Shown: positions 37,081-49,690, numbered from the stretch's first letter. The stretch: DNA of 64,000 nucleotides from Jacaranda mimosifolia (GCA_018894105.1 CM032126.1:10009001-10073000), one strand, 5' to 3'. The notes: generated from the letters alone by a model not told the origin. Numbers and translations are program-made.

Positions 37081-38089
37081 TCATTAAACATTATTTCTAA
37101 TCCTCCATACATCCATAGGAATTTAATGTGGTTCAACTACGCCTACATCCATAGGCAAAACTGTGAGAAAATTTTAACAGTGAAAAAGCAAAAATATACT
37201 ATCAATTTGATGCACCGTCGTTTCCCAGGTTGGATAATAATTTAGATCTACCAAATTTAAGCCACATTAACACAACTAAGCATCATTTCAATGTAGACTA
37301 TGGTATTCTTATTTTGCAAATTTGAAGTCCCTTTAGTATTGTTGTGAGCTATGCTACAGGTTCAATGGTTGTCTCAAATATTGTTAGAAGGCAAAAAAGA
37401 CATTCTCATTGGAGCCCCTCTAAGAAGTCCACCTACGCTTGCTGGTCCTGGATTACCCAAGACGGCTATGTCATTGAACTAAGACGGTTGTAGATGGAGG
37501 GACTGTGGTATGTAAAGTCTTAATTATGCCGTAACATGGAGATCTCACCAAGTTGTACTTGAAGTTGTGACCTATATAAATAAAAAAAAAATAGTGTGTA
37601 CTTTCCATGTAGTTTAGTGTATTGAAGTCCTATTGTTTGTTTTTGATACCATTGCGAGCCTCCCAGATAAACCATAATATGAGGAATGGGAGAAGCATAT
37701 GATGAAGACTACACCGATTCTTGGGGTTGTAGTATTAGAAGGATAAAGGCTAGTTTCCCAATATGGGAGCATAGCTTTCAAAGGCCGTGACACCAAAAGT
37801 TGGTGCCATCCTTGATGCTACATTACCGATATTGCTAATTTGGTATGGAAATTATTTTTTATATAATTCTAAGGCTGGGATTCTTAGTTAATTCTTCTTT
37901 GTGGTTGATAGAGCAGTTTTAGAGAGTTCTATAAGTGATATTAAGTGCAGTAATACTCTAGCTGTAAATCTCCTTGTGTCTATCTTTCAAATAATACTAA
38001 TAAGATAACTTATTCTCATTTGTGAAAGTAGGTCAAATTGGGTAAACCGCATAACTTCTATATATTCTTTGTTAGAATTCTTAATTTCT
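37081..38089. other. No recognised gene
   Basis: About 1 kb between two copia fragments. I see no conserved protein, inverted ends or long repeats. Confidence 0.4.
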
Positions 38090-38250
38090 TTATTTTTTTT
38101 GCAATGGATCATATTTGTTACATTTAGTCATGTAAATATACTTGATGTCACTAAATTCCTTGCCCTTCGGTAAGACAATTAGAACTAATATCTTATTCTT
38201 TTCGATGACATCAATCTTTTCATTAATTGTTTAAGCCAAAACTTGCTCCC
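38090..38250 (-). pseudogene. Short copia RT N-terminal fragment
   Basis: The minus strand reads INEKIDVIEKNKI followed by VLPKGKEFSDIKYIY, matching the copia RT start (AMDEEI.AIE...LPKGK..IG.KWVYK) with decay. It ends just before the Mutator-like element, which may have truncated it. Confidence 0.6.
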
Positions 38251-39382
38251 TTTTTTCTTTTAAGAATTGGGTTAATTGTAGATGCCTCCAACCTATGGGC
38301 ACTTTTGCATATTGTCCCTAAACTATTGTCGATGTGTAATTTTACCATCTAAACTATTTAAAATATTTTCAAACACCACCTTCGCTCATTTTCGGTGGAA
38401 TTTATTAGAATATTATGTTCTCTTTAAGCTTATGAGCACAATTCATGTGTTGTATGTGGGTATTTATGTTGTTCATAATTCCAAGCTTAAAAAACACAAA
38501 AATAAAAAATAAAAAATTGAAATACCCAAAGTCAACTTCATTTTTTTTGAAAATTAAACTTAGAGTTCATTCTACCTTTTTGGAATACCCACGCACACAA
38601 GAAAAGGAAAAAAAAGCTGAAGCAATTAGCTATAAAATGAGAGAGAAGGAAGATACAATTCTTGTTGGAAAAAGCGCATCTGAGTATAGTAAGTTTATTC
38701 TACCTTTTTGCTTCGCATATTAGTTTATTTTGGGACTTCAATAGAGTTTTGTGAGATTTTATATATTTGTTGGGTTTGGTTAAATATGACCCATATTTTA
38801 CTATGATTGAGTATGATATATATTGGAATAAGAATATTGTAGCTGTTTTATTAGGGTTTTATGGCATGCTATCTACTTATCACCTATTAAAACGGATTTT
38901 CTCGTCAGTTCTTTTTGTTTTCTTTTGGCATGTGATTGCTTTATTTATTGTGATGGTACAATAATTTTTGAGTTATCTATTGTTGGTTGTAGGGAAAAAA
39001 AAGTCAAATTAAGTACTGCTTGTTTTTGTTCAACTATATCTTATTCATGGGGAACCACATGTTATTTATGTTTGAATGTGAATTTGGCTCTACACACTTT
39101 AAAACTTAACAACAATTTTTTTATACTAAGGGGGCTTGTAGACATATAAATTCCTTTTGCTGCATTTTGTGGGTTGTAGTACTAATAATTTCACTATCAG
39201 AATGCATTACAATAGCCAGTTCTATGAGTTTGTTCATAGGGTATATGTAGGAGGAAAAATATATCATTTTTATTATTATAGCCAAGATGAAATGCTTATG
39301 ATTGAAATAATAGAATGGCCAAGCTTTTAGGTATAGATGTTATTGGTATTTCCTTTTAATATAGTAGAATTGGGGCTAATGA

Positions 39383-40560
39383 TTGCTCTTCATAACTTTG
39401 ATGGAGACTGATAATGGTGCACTTAATTTTGCAAATTTTATTGATTGGGATAGGATAGTTGAGGTTTTCTTAGATTATTCAAATTGCGAGCAACCAAGTT
39501 CCAGTCAAATGGTCTCTATTGATGAATTTAATCAAATGTTACATGATGATGATGAGGGTTTAAATTATGTAGGTGATGATGAAAGGGAACATGATGAGAA
39601 TGGTGTGACTAAGCAAGAGGGAAGGCTAGTAGAGGACAATGAAATTGATGTGGGGGTAAAGTTGAAGATGCTAGAGCTATAGGTGGGGAAGGATTGTTAG
39701 AGATTAATGATAATGCCATAGCAATGATAAGTAGGTGTTGGGGGATGATTTAAATTACTCTAAAATTCGTGTTGATAATGAGAATAATTTGTTAGAGGAA
39801 TTATTTGATGTAAATGTAGAAGTGGCGGATTCAAATGCAACATAGTAGATAAAGCTTCAGTTTTAAAACCTGAGGAGCTTTCTAACTTGAGAGATTACAT
39901 CAAACATGAAGGTTTTGCATTATGGGTTGACATGAATGAACCTCATTTTGAGTTTGGATTGTGTTTCCCTAATTCTAAGTCCTTTATGGATGTTGTTAGA
40001 TAGCACTCAATCGTAAATGGTAAGGAGGTTGTGTTTACAAAAAATGATAAAGATAAAGTACATGTGAAATGCAAATATCCAAACTGTCTTTGGCAAATAT
40101 ATGCATCTAAGACACATAATAAGGACACAGTGCAAGTCAAGATAATGTTGGAGTGGCAGCTAACTAGAATCCCATGTGTACATGCAATTTCCAGCATATA
40201 TTTCATGGGATTCAAGCCTAAAGGTTATATGTGGATGTGTGCTACCATAAGAACACTTTTTTGAGTTGTATAGCCACTTAATTGTACCACTCCATAGGCT
40301 TGAGGAGTGACCAGATTCTAATAGAACTATACTACTTCCTCCTGTTAATGAAAAAATGCCTGGAAGGCCTAAAAAGCAAGATAGAAGAAAGTGGAGACCT
40401 GCAAAAGATCAAAGACAAGAAAAAAATAGAATGAAATATTGGTAAAACCTCAGGAAAGTTGGGCAGACATGGGTTGATCATGAAATGCAAGTTGTGTGGT
40501 GGGTAAGACCACAATTCAAGGAGTTGTCCTTTTAACAGGAAAAACTAGTATGAGGAACAT
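39383..40560 (+). pseudogene. MuDR-type transposase remnant lacking the catalytic core
   Basis: An acidic N-terminal region (39383-39682) is followed by a MuDR DNA-binding-like domain: FGLCFPNSKSFMDVV near 39953, then VHVKCKYPNCLWQIYAS near 40060-40110. The sequence then passes straight to a SWIM zinc-finger part, WQLTRIPCVHAISSIYF (40155-40205), then MPGRPKKQ near 40360 and a CCHC knuckle CKLC...HNSRSC near 40487-40530 with a stop inside it. The several hundred residues holding the DDE catalytic triad, which normally lie between the two, are missing. It cannot be an active transposase. Domains were identified by motif similarity. Confidence 0.8.
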
Positions 40561-41002
40561 GTGGAAATAGCTCCACCAAATCCTAAAAAATAAATACAAA
40601 GAAAGGATAAACCATCTGTAAGATTTATTTATGTCTTTCATATTGTTATATACTGCTTAATATTGTGTTCAGTCACTAATTTTCCTTTCTCACTTGATAG
40701 GCATCCAAGAGAAAGAGGAAACAACCTATTACTACAATTAAGTGCAACATTACCCAAATAAAAGAACACAAAAAGTGCTACAGTGAGTGATATTTAGTTT
40801 AGTTCATTTTTTAATTTAATTGGTGTTTTAGAAAAGCTAGAGACTATGAACTAACATATTTGTGCTTTGCAGTTAAGAGAGGCTAATTTGGAATTATTTC
40901 CTAACAACCAAAGTTTGTTATAGGCCCTACCAAAAAAATTGGTCCTCTATTAAAGCTAAGAAAGAAGCTACTCATTAAGAAGAAAAAATCAAGGGGAAGG
41001 AT

Positions 41003-41188
41003 GTGGTTGTTGATGAAGTTACTCAATTTTCAAGAGCACTTGAAGAGGTTGTAGCTCAAATTCTAGGAGAAACTGAAGATACTATAGCTCAAACTGAAGA
41101 TATTATAGCTCAATTTCAGAGTTTGCCATCCAAGAGCAAGAATTTATTTTTGTATTGTCATTTTTTGTTTGCATTTGCTCAACAATGA
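41003..41188 (+). other. Short ORF with internal repeats in the Mutator-like element
   Basis: 61 codons with repeated units (ETEDTIAQTEDIIAQ). It may be the tail of the transposase gene or a chance frame. No family recognised. Confidence 0.25.
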
Positions 41189-42946
41189 ACTCCATCAGTT
41201 GTGTGGCATACAGAAATGTATGGGGAAAGATAAAACTATTGGCAACACAAAGCTTATGGATAGCATAAAGTCAACTTAGTGGGTAGTAAATAGCTTCCCT
41301 TTTAGGTTAAGATGTTGAGTTTATTAACTATTACTTTTATGTTGATTTGGTTGGTATATAGGTGATCAAGGGGAACGGTAAAGCTTTTGAAGGAAGCTCA
41401 TGTGGAAAAAAGTTCCAAAGTTAATACTCTCTTCTTGATGAAGATAAAGAAGTAACAAAGGAAGTACTAGTCTGCAGTCAGCAATAACTTGGCTCGTGTG
41501 CAAGATTTTTTGAAGAAATATTCTATTTTTAAAGATAAATATTTGATGTAATTGATTAATTGAGTATCAGTTGATAATATTTTTTATGCATGATCTAGTG
41601 ATTTTGATGTAATTACTCAACTAATTAAGTACAAGTTTTTGGTAAATGTTTGTATGAATGATTGAGTATAATTGGAGTGGTACATTATAATACTTTTGAT
41701 GGTTGGAACGAAAAGTATTTCTTTTCTTTTTGTTTGGTTAAATTGAGTACTGTACATGTTGCTAAAGTAAATGGTTGCTATATTTTTCTTTTCATTTCTA
41801 GGTTGAGCCCAAATTTCATTTGGTTTCTTGCATTTTGGTTACATTTTGGACAATATTGGTTCATGTAGTTTTTAGTTTGTGATTCATTTAGTGCATTTGG
41901 AACATGGGACTGCAACAACGATAAGATCACTACAACATTATTAATTTGTCATTTCTTGAAGTGCAGCTCCTGCAAGATAATAATATGTGCAAGTGCAATT
42001 TTCCTACTACATTCTAGAACACCACTTCAGAAACAAAAAATGCCCTTACATTTATATTATGATACATTTATTTCATTCATTAACAACCTAAAAAAATACG
42101 TCTGATAATACCAAGACCTCTATGTCTATACAATGACAGAACTTAGTACTCAAATCCACTAAACACAGAACACCAACACCCAAATCTTTTCTTCCTCTAT
42201 CTTATGAACTAATTAAATCATGCAGTAAATACATAGAAAAGAACAAACCAAAGCAACCCACAACCATCTTTCTCTTGATTTTTTCCTCACTAGTTCATCT
42301 TCAAGCTTGTTCATTTTGAGGAGTAACGCAAGTATTATTTACCAGGAGCATTCACAAATTGGATGATCAATCTAGCTGAAGAGATTGCAACCTCCAGCTT
42401 CTTATAGCATTTTTAACTTCAAATTTTTAGTAAAACCACAAAAAAAAGGAACTTTACTACAAACCCAAAATAAAGAAAAATAAAACTTGAATCCTACTTA
42501 GAACTTGGAGCAAATGGCATATCTTCTTTCAGGATTCAGCTCAGGTCCAAGACGCTTCTTCAAAGTTGGCCTTCTACATTTACAAAATCCATCCATGGCA
42601 TGTAATTTTTTCATCCCTAATTTTTTGAAATTAGGTCTCTAAAACTAGATGGAGAATGAAGATGACAGAATAATGAAGTTTCACTCTTTCTCTCTCTTAT
42701 TTGACGGGTATAAGTCAAAAAATAAAGTTTGCCCTTATTTGTTCAGTGAATAGACATATATACCCCAAGGTAACACAGGCATTGTGCATGTAGGCTCAAG
42801 GAGAATGGAGTATTCTAATAGACTCCACCAGAAACCATAAAAGATGGTGTTTGAGAACATTTTAAATAGTTTAGATTGCACATTGACTATAGTTGGGGGC
42901 AATGTGCAAAAGTACCCATAGATTGGAGGGGTGTCTACAATTAACC

Positions 42947-43280
42947 TTTGAAATTCTAATGTTCAAAATAGAAAAATGAAATCTCATCAAAGCTTTTGTT
43001 GTTGTGCCCTTGTTTTGTGCTGCCAACATCCAAATACCATACATCCAGGGCTCTTGTTCAGCATTCAAACAATTATAGAACCTATCATTACTCTTTTCCT
43101 TCATAAAATTAGCTTGGGTTGCACCCTTATTTTGGTGCCAATAGCCCCATTGTCAGTATATTTTTTTATTTACATTTAAGTGACAATACTAAAAACTTTT
43201 TTCTATATATGTACATTCTTAATATCCTTTTGAATTTCTAAATTAACACAGTAAGGAATAATGACTCAACTAAGATTTTA
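42947..43280. other. Intergenic DNA between two inverted-repeat elements
   Basis: No gene recognised. It ends in AAGATTTTA, the possible target copy of the following foldback element. Confidence 0.4.
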
Positions 43281-43872
43281 TGGCAAAATTTTAAAAATAG
43301 GACTATAAATAATGTAATTTTATAAAAGAGGACTGAAATTAAGGCCATGGCAAAACTAGGACCATAAATATAAATAAAAAATAAAAAAAGGACAAGACTC
43401 GTCGGAAAGCATAATCAGCTCACCGAAAAGTACAGTCAGTGCAGGAATATACTTGCATGGTGCTTGGCTTGCACAACACTGTGCCTTGTCATGTGCCCCT
43501 ATACTTTGGTAAAGAAAAAATTGCAAAATAGGATTATAAGTAAAACCATTTTGAGAAAAAAGGATCAAAATTAAGGAGTAACAAAAAAGATAACCAATCA
43601 TAAGAACCAAAACATTGAGCAATAAAAAAGATAGCCGCATAACACCGAAATATTGAGCATATAAGCGTAATTTTATCTTTATCAAAACACACGTGGCGCC
43701 ACACAAGCATATTTCGACGCTAATTGCGCTTTTTGATGAGCTGACTGTGCTTTCAGTAAGCTTTGTCTTTTTTTATTTTTCTATGGTTATGTTCCTAATT
43801 TTGCCACGGTCTTGATTCAGGTCCTTTTTTGCAAAATGGCTTTATTTATAGTCCTATTTCTGTAATTTACTC
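43281..43872. mobile_element. Foldback element, 592 bp, probably Mutator-like
   Basis: The left arm (43281 to about 43430) and right arm (about 43730 to 43872) are inverted, diverged copies; both carry AAATAGGACTATAAATAA near the tip. The 9-bp flanks AAGATTTTA (43272-43280) and AATATTTTA (43873-43881) match at 8 of 9 bases. No transposase. Confidence 0.7.
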
Positions 43873-43921
43873 AATATTTTACTATTATTTTAGATATTGA
43901 AATTATGAAATTTTAAATCAC

Positions 43922-43922
43922 A

Positions 43923-43958
<36 letters not shown>

Positions 43959-43959
43959 T
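43922..43959. repeat. Dinucleotide microsatellite (AT)n(GT)n
   Basis: A run of AT followed by about 13 GT units. Confidence 0.95.
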
Positions 43960-44149
43960 ATTCCTTACTACTATCTGTCTAATTCTTATATAATACCAAT
44001 AATGTTATAAGGATATTATTGAAAAATAAATAATGAAGTGCGGAATTAAATAATTATTAATTATAATAATCATTGAGTAGTACATTATCCATAATAAAAT
44101 CAATAATTGAACATTATATTATACAGTGAATATCTTACTCATCCAACAT

Positions 44150-45110
44150 TGAGTACATTATACAATATTTAGTAAAAGATGATAACTATTATGGTTAATC
44201 TGAACGTTAGTTATTTTCACAAGGAAAGCTGAAAGTTACTTTGACTTCCGTTATATTAAAAGGGAAGCATAGTATGTTGAAAAGCACTCATGCTGTTGAA
44301 AATAATTCATATGGTGATTGCAAGATAAGTCAGTCAACCTGGCATAAACACTTTCCTAAACAACTTTTTTCAAGTGTTTAAAAGTATAATATATTCTATT
44401 ATGGTTAGTTTGAGTCATAGATATTTTTAGGAAAAAAGTTGAAAAATTCAGGTGACGCAATCAAAAGGTAAGTATAATAGTCAGTGGAGAAAAGTATTTC
44501 TGAAAATAAAAATTCACAGAATTTGTTGGTGCTTTTATAAGTAAAGTTGACTTGCATTATGTTAAAGTGAATTATAATATGTTGATAAGAATAAGTTTTA
44601 GAGTTCTGTAAAATAATGCATTTAGTGTGTTGCTACAGATAAAATCAATATTTTTAAAAATAATGCATCTTATTTGTTTGAGTTAGTCAACCTAACTTAC
44701 ATACTTAATTCTCAAGTACTAAAAAGCATAATATATGCTATTATGGTTAGTTTGAACGGTAGGTATTTTTACAAGGAAAGTTGAAAACTTCATGTAACGT
44801 ACATATTAAAATGGAAGTATAATATGTTGGTAGGTAAGGGTAAGCTTTTTGAAAATAATGTACATACCATGTTAATATGGATAATATTAATGCTTTTACA
44901 AGAAAATTTGAAAAAAAATTGACCTACATTATGTTGAAAGGGAAGTATAGTATGTCAGTAAAGATAAGTTTTAGTGTATCTAGTACCTTAATGGATAAGT
45001 TTTGGTGTTTTCAAAATAATATATATACTTTTTTGAAGTCAGTCAACGTATTATACACTGACCTAAATAACTTTTTTTCAAGTGTAAAAAAGCACAATAA
45101 ATTCACACAA
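44150..45110. repeat. Degenerate tandem repeat upstream of the regulator gene
   Basis: Recurring blocks such as CTATTATGGTTAGTTTGA (near 44190, 44395 and 44727) and CTTTTTTCAAGTGT...AAAAGTATAATA (near 44362, 44705 and 45070) suggest three to four diverged copies of a unit of about 200-340 bp. It ends some 240 bp before the ATG at 45347, so it overlaps the likely promoter. Two short ORFs in it are not conserved. Confidence 0.6.
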
Positions 45111-45346
45111 AGCCATCATAAATACATACCTCCATTGTTTGTTTGCATAGTATATACGTTATTTAGCCACTTTGTGAACCTCCATATACTATTCCTATTA
45201 ATCTCTTTTCTTTTTAGATTCCTTTTCATCGACTTTTCTAGTCGTCTTCTCTGATTCTTGGTTTACTATTTTTATATTTCCTTAAATCTCTTTATCAACT
45301 AGAACACTAAGCCATCGTTGGACATAAGGTAATTAACATTACTCAA

Positions 45347-48300
45347 ATGGCTTCATACAATTTGGTGATGCAGGAGATTCATGTTTTGCTGATAGACCCC
45401 GACTCAAAACGTGTGAATAACACAATCAGACTGGTCGAGATGTGCCAATACAAAGGTATACTACTAACTCTTTTTTAAATTCGATAGATTAAGAATAAAT
45501 CAACTCTAAGTGAGACTAAAACTAAATGATAAAATAGAGATTTTACTACATGAAAAATCAAGAGTTATCTACTACACTGTCCAATATATCACATAAATAT
45601 GATGAACATATGTTACATACATTTATAGATTTAATTTACATTCGTGCATTATGATTAGTATACTTGTAATATATATATATATATATAATAACAATAATGA
45701 TAATAAAATCTGTTTTGTCCTTTGCTTAAGTTACCTATCAGTGAAATAGAATAATTGAATTTCCTTCTTTTACTTGATTAAATTATGACATCACTCCCTT
45801 CCCCCCTTCCCGAGACACACACACATAAATGCACTTCCACACACAAACACACAAATGTTGAGCGCTTTTAGCATATTTTACTTAGTATGATATTCTCTTT
45901 CTCTAGTACCTTTTTTCCATATGCATTTATTTACCAATAATTTGTTCATAGACTAAACTTGAGTTATTTTTGTAGATGACGAATGACGAACTTTCAATTT
46001 TTTATTTTTTTTCTTCTCATAATAATCCTCGTAAAAAAAGAAGATTTCCACTTTATTTTTTCTTTTGTAGAATCAATTTACGAAAAGAAATGGCCTTTCC
46101 TTCAATTATTCTTATCTCATCTAAGTTTTGAATTCTTCAAGTAGGGGTATTCTTATATGTTTAATTGAATTGTGACACATGTGACCAAATTCAATATGCA
46201 TGAAATTTTGTTAACTCTATATATATATTTAAATGTTAGGAAAAAAGTAACTGTAGATTGTTTTGTATCCCCTTTTGAACACTCAATTATTTTTTTACAA
46301 TCGCTTCCTAAAAGGTGACTCTACATGTAGGCAACACATACAATAAAGATAGATATAGGATTGCTTGTATTTTTGTTGAACACTCAATTATTTATTTACA
46401 ATCATTTAATATCCTTTATTATTGTTGTTGTTGTTGTTGTTATGTGTATTTCTAGTATCTTTGTCAATTAGAGTTATCTATTTTTTTTTTCCTTTGTATT
46501 AGTTACTTTTGCAGAAACTACTTCCATTGCTGCAACAATTCTCTCACGTGGAAAGATGAAATTTGATATTATTATCGCAAGCATTGACTCACCTAGCCTC
46601 GATGAGTTTAAGCAACTACAACAGGCAGTCAACAAGGACACACCAATCATTTGTAAGTTAAATTTCTTGAGATCTTTTTTTATTTTTCTCTTATAAATCC
46701 TTTTTATTTTTCCAGTTTTATACTCATTAATTTACTCATCGTGTTCATTCTTATTCAGTAATGTCATATGATGATAATACATTCATGGCCATGAGGGCTA
46801 TAGAAGCTGGGGCTTTTCTTTATATTAAGAAACCAACAAGCATAGACATGCTCAAGTACATGTGGCAACATGTGCTGTTGGAGAAAATGCGAATGATAAG
46901 AGAAAGGGACAAATCAATGGGAGCATATTATCTCGTACAAGGTGTTGAATATGGGAAATTGATTAATCATGCAGAAAAAATTCCTGATAGCATTAAAGGG
47001 AGCAGCATGCTAACGATGAAGGAGAAAAGCAAATCCCAAGAAATCATTATGCAGAAAAAGGGCAGTAATAGGGATGGAGAATATGACTATGAGAACCATA
47101 TGATCATCAGCAATGAGGTTAAGCGAAAGATGTCCATGGAATGGACTCAAGAACTGCACAAAAAATTTATGGATGCGGTTGAACAACTTGGTGAAGGAAG
47201 TAAGATTTTCATTGCTTTATTTTTATTTTTAAAGTTATTTCTTAAAGTTATTTTCAATACATATTATTCTTAAAGTTATTTCTCATTTTATTTTTTGTTA
47301 TGCTATATTCTTGAAGTAGCATATACTATTTTGTTATTGATTGATAGTCTAGAGGTTTCCATTTGTTTCTTTGTGTGTGTTATATGTGTATGTGCATTTA
47401 TACACCAAAGAAGTTAAATATATAAATGCATTTTATTCTTGAAACAATTTGTTAATAATCTTTTTGAAGTGATATTTCATCATATTTTATTTTGTTTTCT
47501 CTTCAGATGTACGTAAGCATTTTTGCAACATGGTTTAAGAATCTAGCTAATTTGTTTTGAAAACAGAGTGTTTCCCAAGCAAGATTCTTCAGCTGATGAA
47601 AGTGCCTGGTCTGGAAAGAGCGCAAGTGGCAAGCCATCTTCAGGTTTTTTTCTAGTGTCTAGCATTAAAATTAATGTTAATTTACCCTATTACAAAGAGC
47701 GTGCATTATTCTGCTGGCCCTATATATTTATTATATCTCAAAAATCCTATGTGTCCCACTGTTTCTCCTTTCCTTAGAGATGTCGAAATAGAAAATGGCG
47801 ATCCCTTGAAGAGAAAGAGTGTAACTCAGCTATTCAACATGGGTCTTCTGACATCGATGGATCTGAACACAAAAAAGTAAAATTTGGATCACTACCTCAA
47901 TTAGGCAAGGCTCCTTCATATCGTGTCCAAGTCCAAGAGACTAGTGGAGAGCCACTGGGCTCCAAAATCCAATATTCTGAAGCTAAAATGTCAAATGATG
48001 ATGGGCAGGTATCCAATACTGAAAGACTTTCAAAAGCTACTAACCCCTTTGTTTGATATCAATCAGCTTATCACGCATAGTTACTTTCTTTTTTAAATTT
48101 CTTACTTATTATTTCAACAAAGTACGAGGGTGTTTGGCATAAGCGCGCTACTGACCCCTTTATTTGAAAACAATCTGCTTATCATGCATAGTTATTTTCT
48201 TTCTTAAATTTGTTACTCAGTATATTTATAAACTACAAGGGTGTTTGGCTAAACTTATTTAAAAAATCTCATAAGCTCCTACATCTTAATAGATGTTTTT

Positions 48301-48906
48301 GGAGCTTATAAGATACTAAATCTTATTTTTAAATAAGTTATTAAAATATTTAGATAAACTAAGATTTCGAAACTTATAAGTTATTAGTAATGTCAATTTT
48401 CTAATTGAAGTGATTAAAATTAAAGGAATTGTTGAAATCTTGAAAATAAGTTAGGATTTTCTTACTTGTTCTAAAAGAGCTTATAAGCTTCTACATTTTA
48501 TTTTAGGATCTTATAAACTCCTTTTTTTTTTAAAATTACCAAACACTTTCTTACATCTTATAAACTATTTTGAGGAGGTTATAAGCTTACGCAGACACCC
48601 TCTAAATCACTCACTTAACATGCGTAAATCACCTATCTTATGAATAAGATCATTGACTTCGACTGTGGTTCATGATAGAATTTCCAAAAACCATATCTTT
48701 AATATCTAGATCAATACGTATTCTTTAAAAATTTTCTCATCAAACTTAAACAAGAAAATTCTTATCTATTTGTGTATTTGTCGTTGATGAATTAATATTT
48801 TTTAATCATGATTTCACAGAACTCGCCAAGCATGGATACAAAGAGCAAGCTAAGTTCAGAGACGTTAAACTTTGAGAGTGGAGACCCAGAAATCAAAGGT
48901 CATTAA
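45347..48906 (+). CDS. Type-B response-regulator-like factor with pseudo-receiver and GARP domain
   Basis: Exons 45347-45455, 46503-46652, 46759-47199, 47567-47643, 47778-48008 and 48820-48906 join in frame with GT-AG borders to 364 codons plus TAA. Residues about 10-125 form a receiver-like domain (IHVLLIDPDS...KFDIIIASIDSPS...YIKKPTS). Canonical receivers have an acidic pair and a phospho-accepting Asp; here the second acidic residue is Pro (IDPD) and the acceptor position is Ser (IIIASID), while the Lys is kept. Phosphorelay control is therefore unlikely (inference). A GARP Myb-like domain follows (KRKMSMEWTQELHKKFMDAV, CFPSKILQLMKVPGLERAQVASHLQ), spanning exons 3-5. Type-B regulators activate cytokinin-response genes in the nucleus. 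The protein is short, without the long Gln/Pro-rich activation region of many family members. Reading through the exon 5 donor adds 15 residues and a stop. Confidence 0.9.
48034..48252. repeat. Tandem duplication of about 110 bp in the last intron
   Basis: Two diverged copies in direct order, each from CTACT(A/G)ACCCCTTT to GGGTGTTTGGC. The second copy abuts a MITE-like repeat. Confidence 0.75.
48237..48606. mobile_element. MITE-like inverted repeat in the last intron
   Basis: The left end AGGGTGTTTGGCTAAACTTA and the right end, whose complement begins AGGGTGTCTGCGTAAGCTTA, are inverted. The interior is rich in GCTTATAAG-type motifs. Related sequence lies at 55500-56340. I found no convincing target duplication. 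Confidence 0.5.
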
Positions 48907-48929
48907 AAGTAGTTCTGAACTAGATACTC

Positions 48930-48946
48930 AATAAAAGTTGAATAAA
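48930..48946 (+). promoter_or_regulatory. Polyadenylation signals of the regulator gene
   Basis: Two AATAAA motifs (48930-48935 and 48941-48946), 24 and 35 nt after the stop codon. Confidence 0.5.
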
Positions 48947-49489
48947 GTATGCAGTCCTGCATAAGTAGGACCTTGTGGGACATTTATTGTCACTAAAACA
49001 TTAGTATCGTTTTATGTATAATTATATTTGGTTTTTTCTTTAAGTCAAGACAATGTGTTTAGATATATAATTAGCATAACAAAAGTGAGAATGAAGTTGC
49101 AGTTGAAATGTAATTATTATGATTGTGGGAAGATGAATAGTTGCACTTTCTTATTTATTAAATATTTTTTTCTTGTTATCCACAATTCACAGTTGTTTAG
49201 ATTCTCTACGGATGCCTTTTCAGATCAAGATAAATTTGAAAGTTGATCTTATTTATGATAATGTTTGACTAACACTAATTTTCAAGATTAATTTCTTTGA
49301 AATTAAAAATTAACTTTGAACACACTTGCTTATTTATAACTTTTTGTTGCTCCTTATGCCTCTTTATTTTCTAAAACCAATCTCTTTAACAAGAAAATAT
49401 GTTGATTGCTCATTTATATCGATGAAATTTATGCTTAATTCTCCTTCAGAAACTATGGTTTTTATGTAGTGATGATGAATTTTAAAAGC

Positions 49490-49690
49490 TTTTTAGGTCA
49501 AGTTTTTTGTATATCTAGAGCCATCAAGTCACTTACCCTTCGATAAGTTCACTAGCTACTGCATTTTATTGTTTTCAATAACATCAACCTTTCTGTTCAT
49601 TGCTTTAGCCTTGACATGCTCCATAGTTATCTCTTGAAAGTTCTGAAGGTCAATACAGTGAAATTCAACTTCATAAGAATCATAAATATC
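49490..49690 (-). pseudogene. Short copia RT N-terminal fragment
   Basis: The minus strand reads KAMNRKVDVIENNKM, a stop, then LVNLSKGK, matching the start of the copia RT domain. It resembles the fragment at 38090-38250 at the nucleotide level. No LTR nearby. The remaining DNA between 48950 and 50118 shows nothing else I can identify. Confidence 0.6.

Larger units (their letters stand above)
38270..42946 (+). mobile_element. Mutator-like element with long terminal inverted repeats
   Basis: The ends GGTTAATTGTAGATGCC (38270) and its complement (ending 42946) begin inverted repeats of about 180 bp (to about 38450 and from about 42770). Inside lies a Mutator-type transposase remnant. Mutator-like elements should have a 9-11 bp target duplication; the 9-bp flanks TAAGAATTG and TTTGAAATT share only about five bases, so it has eroded or the exact end is off by a few bases. 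Confidence 0.8.

Noticed and set aside
38261..42955. A 9-bp target duplication for the Mutator-like element
   Set aside because: TAAGAATTG and TTTGAAATT share only about five bases; not better than chance in AT-rich DNA.
44150..45110. CRISPR-like array
   Set aside because: Units are long, diverged and without short identical repeats; the context is a plant nuclear genome.
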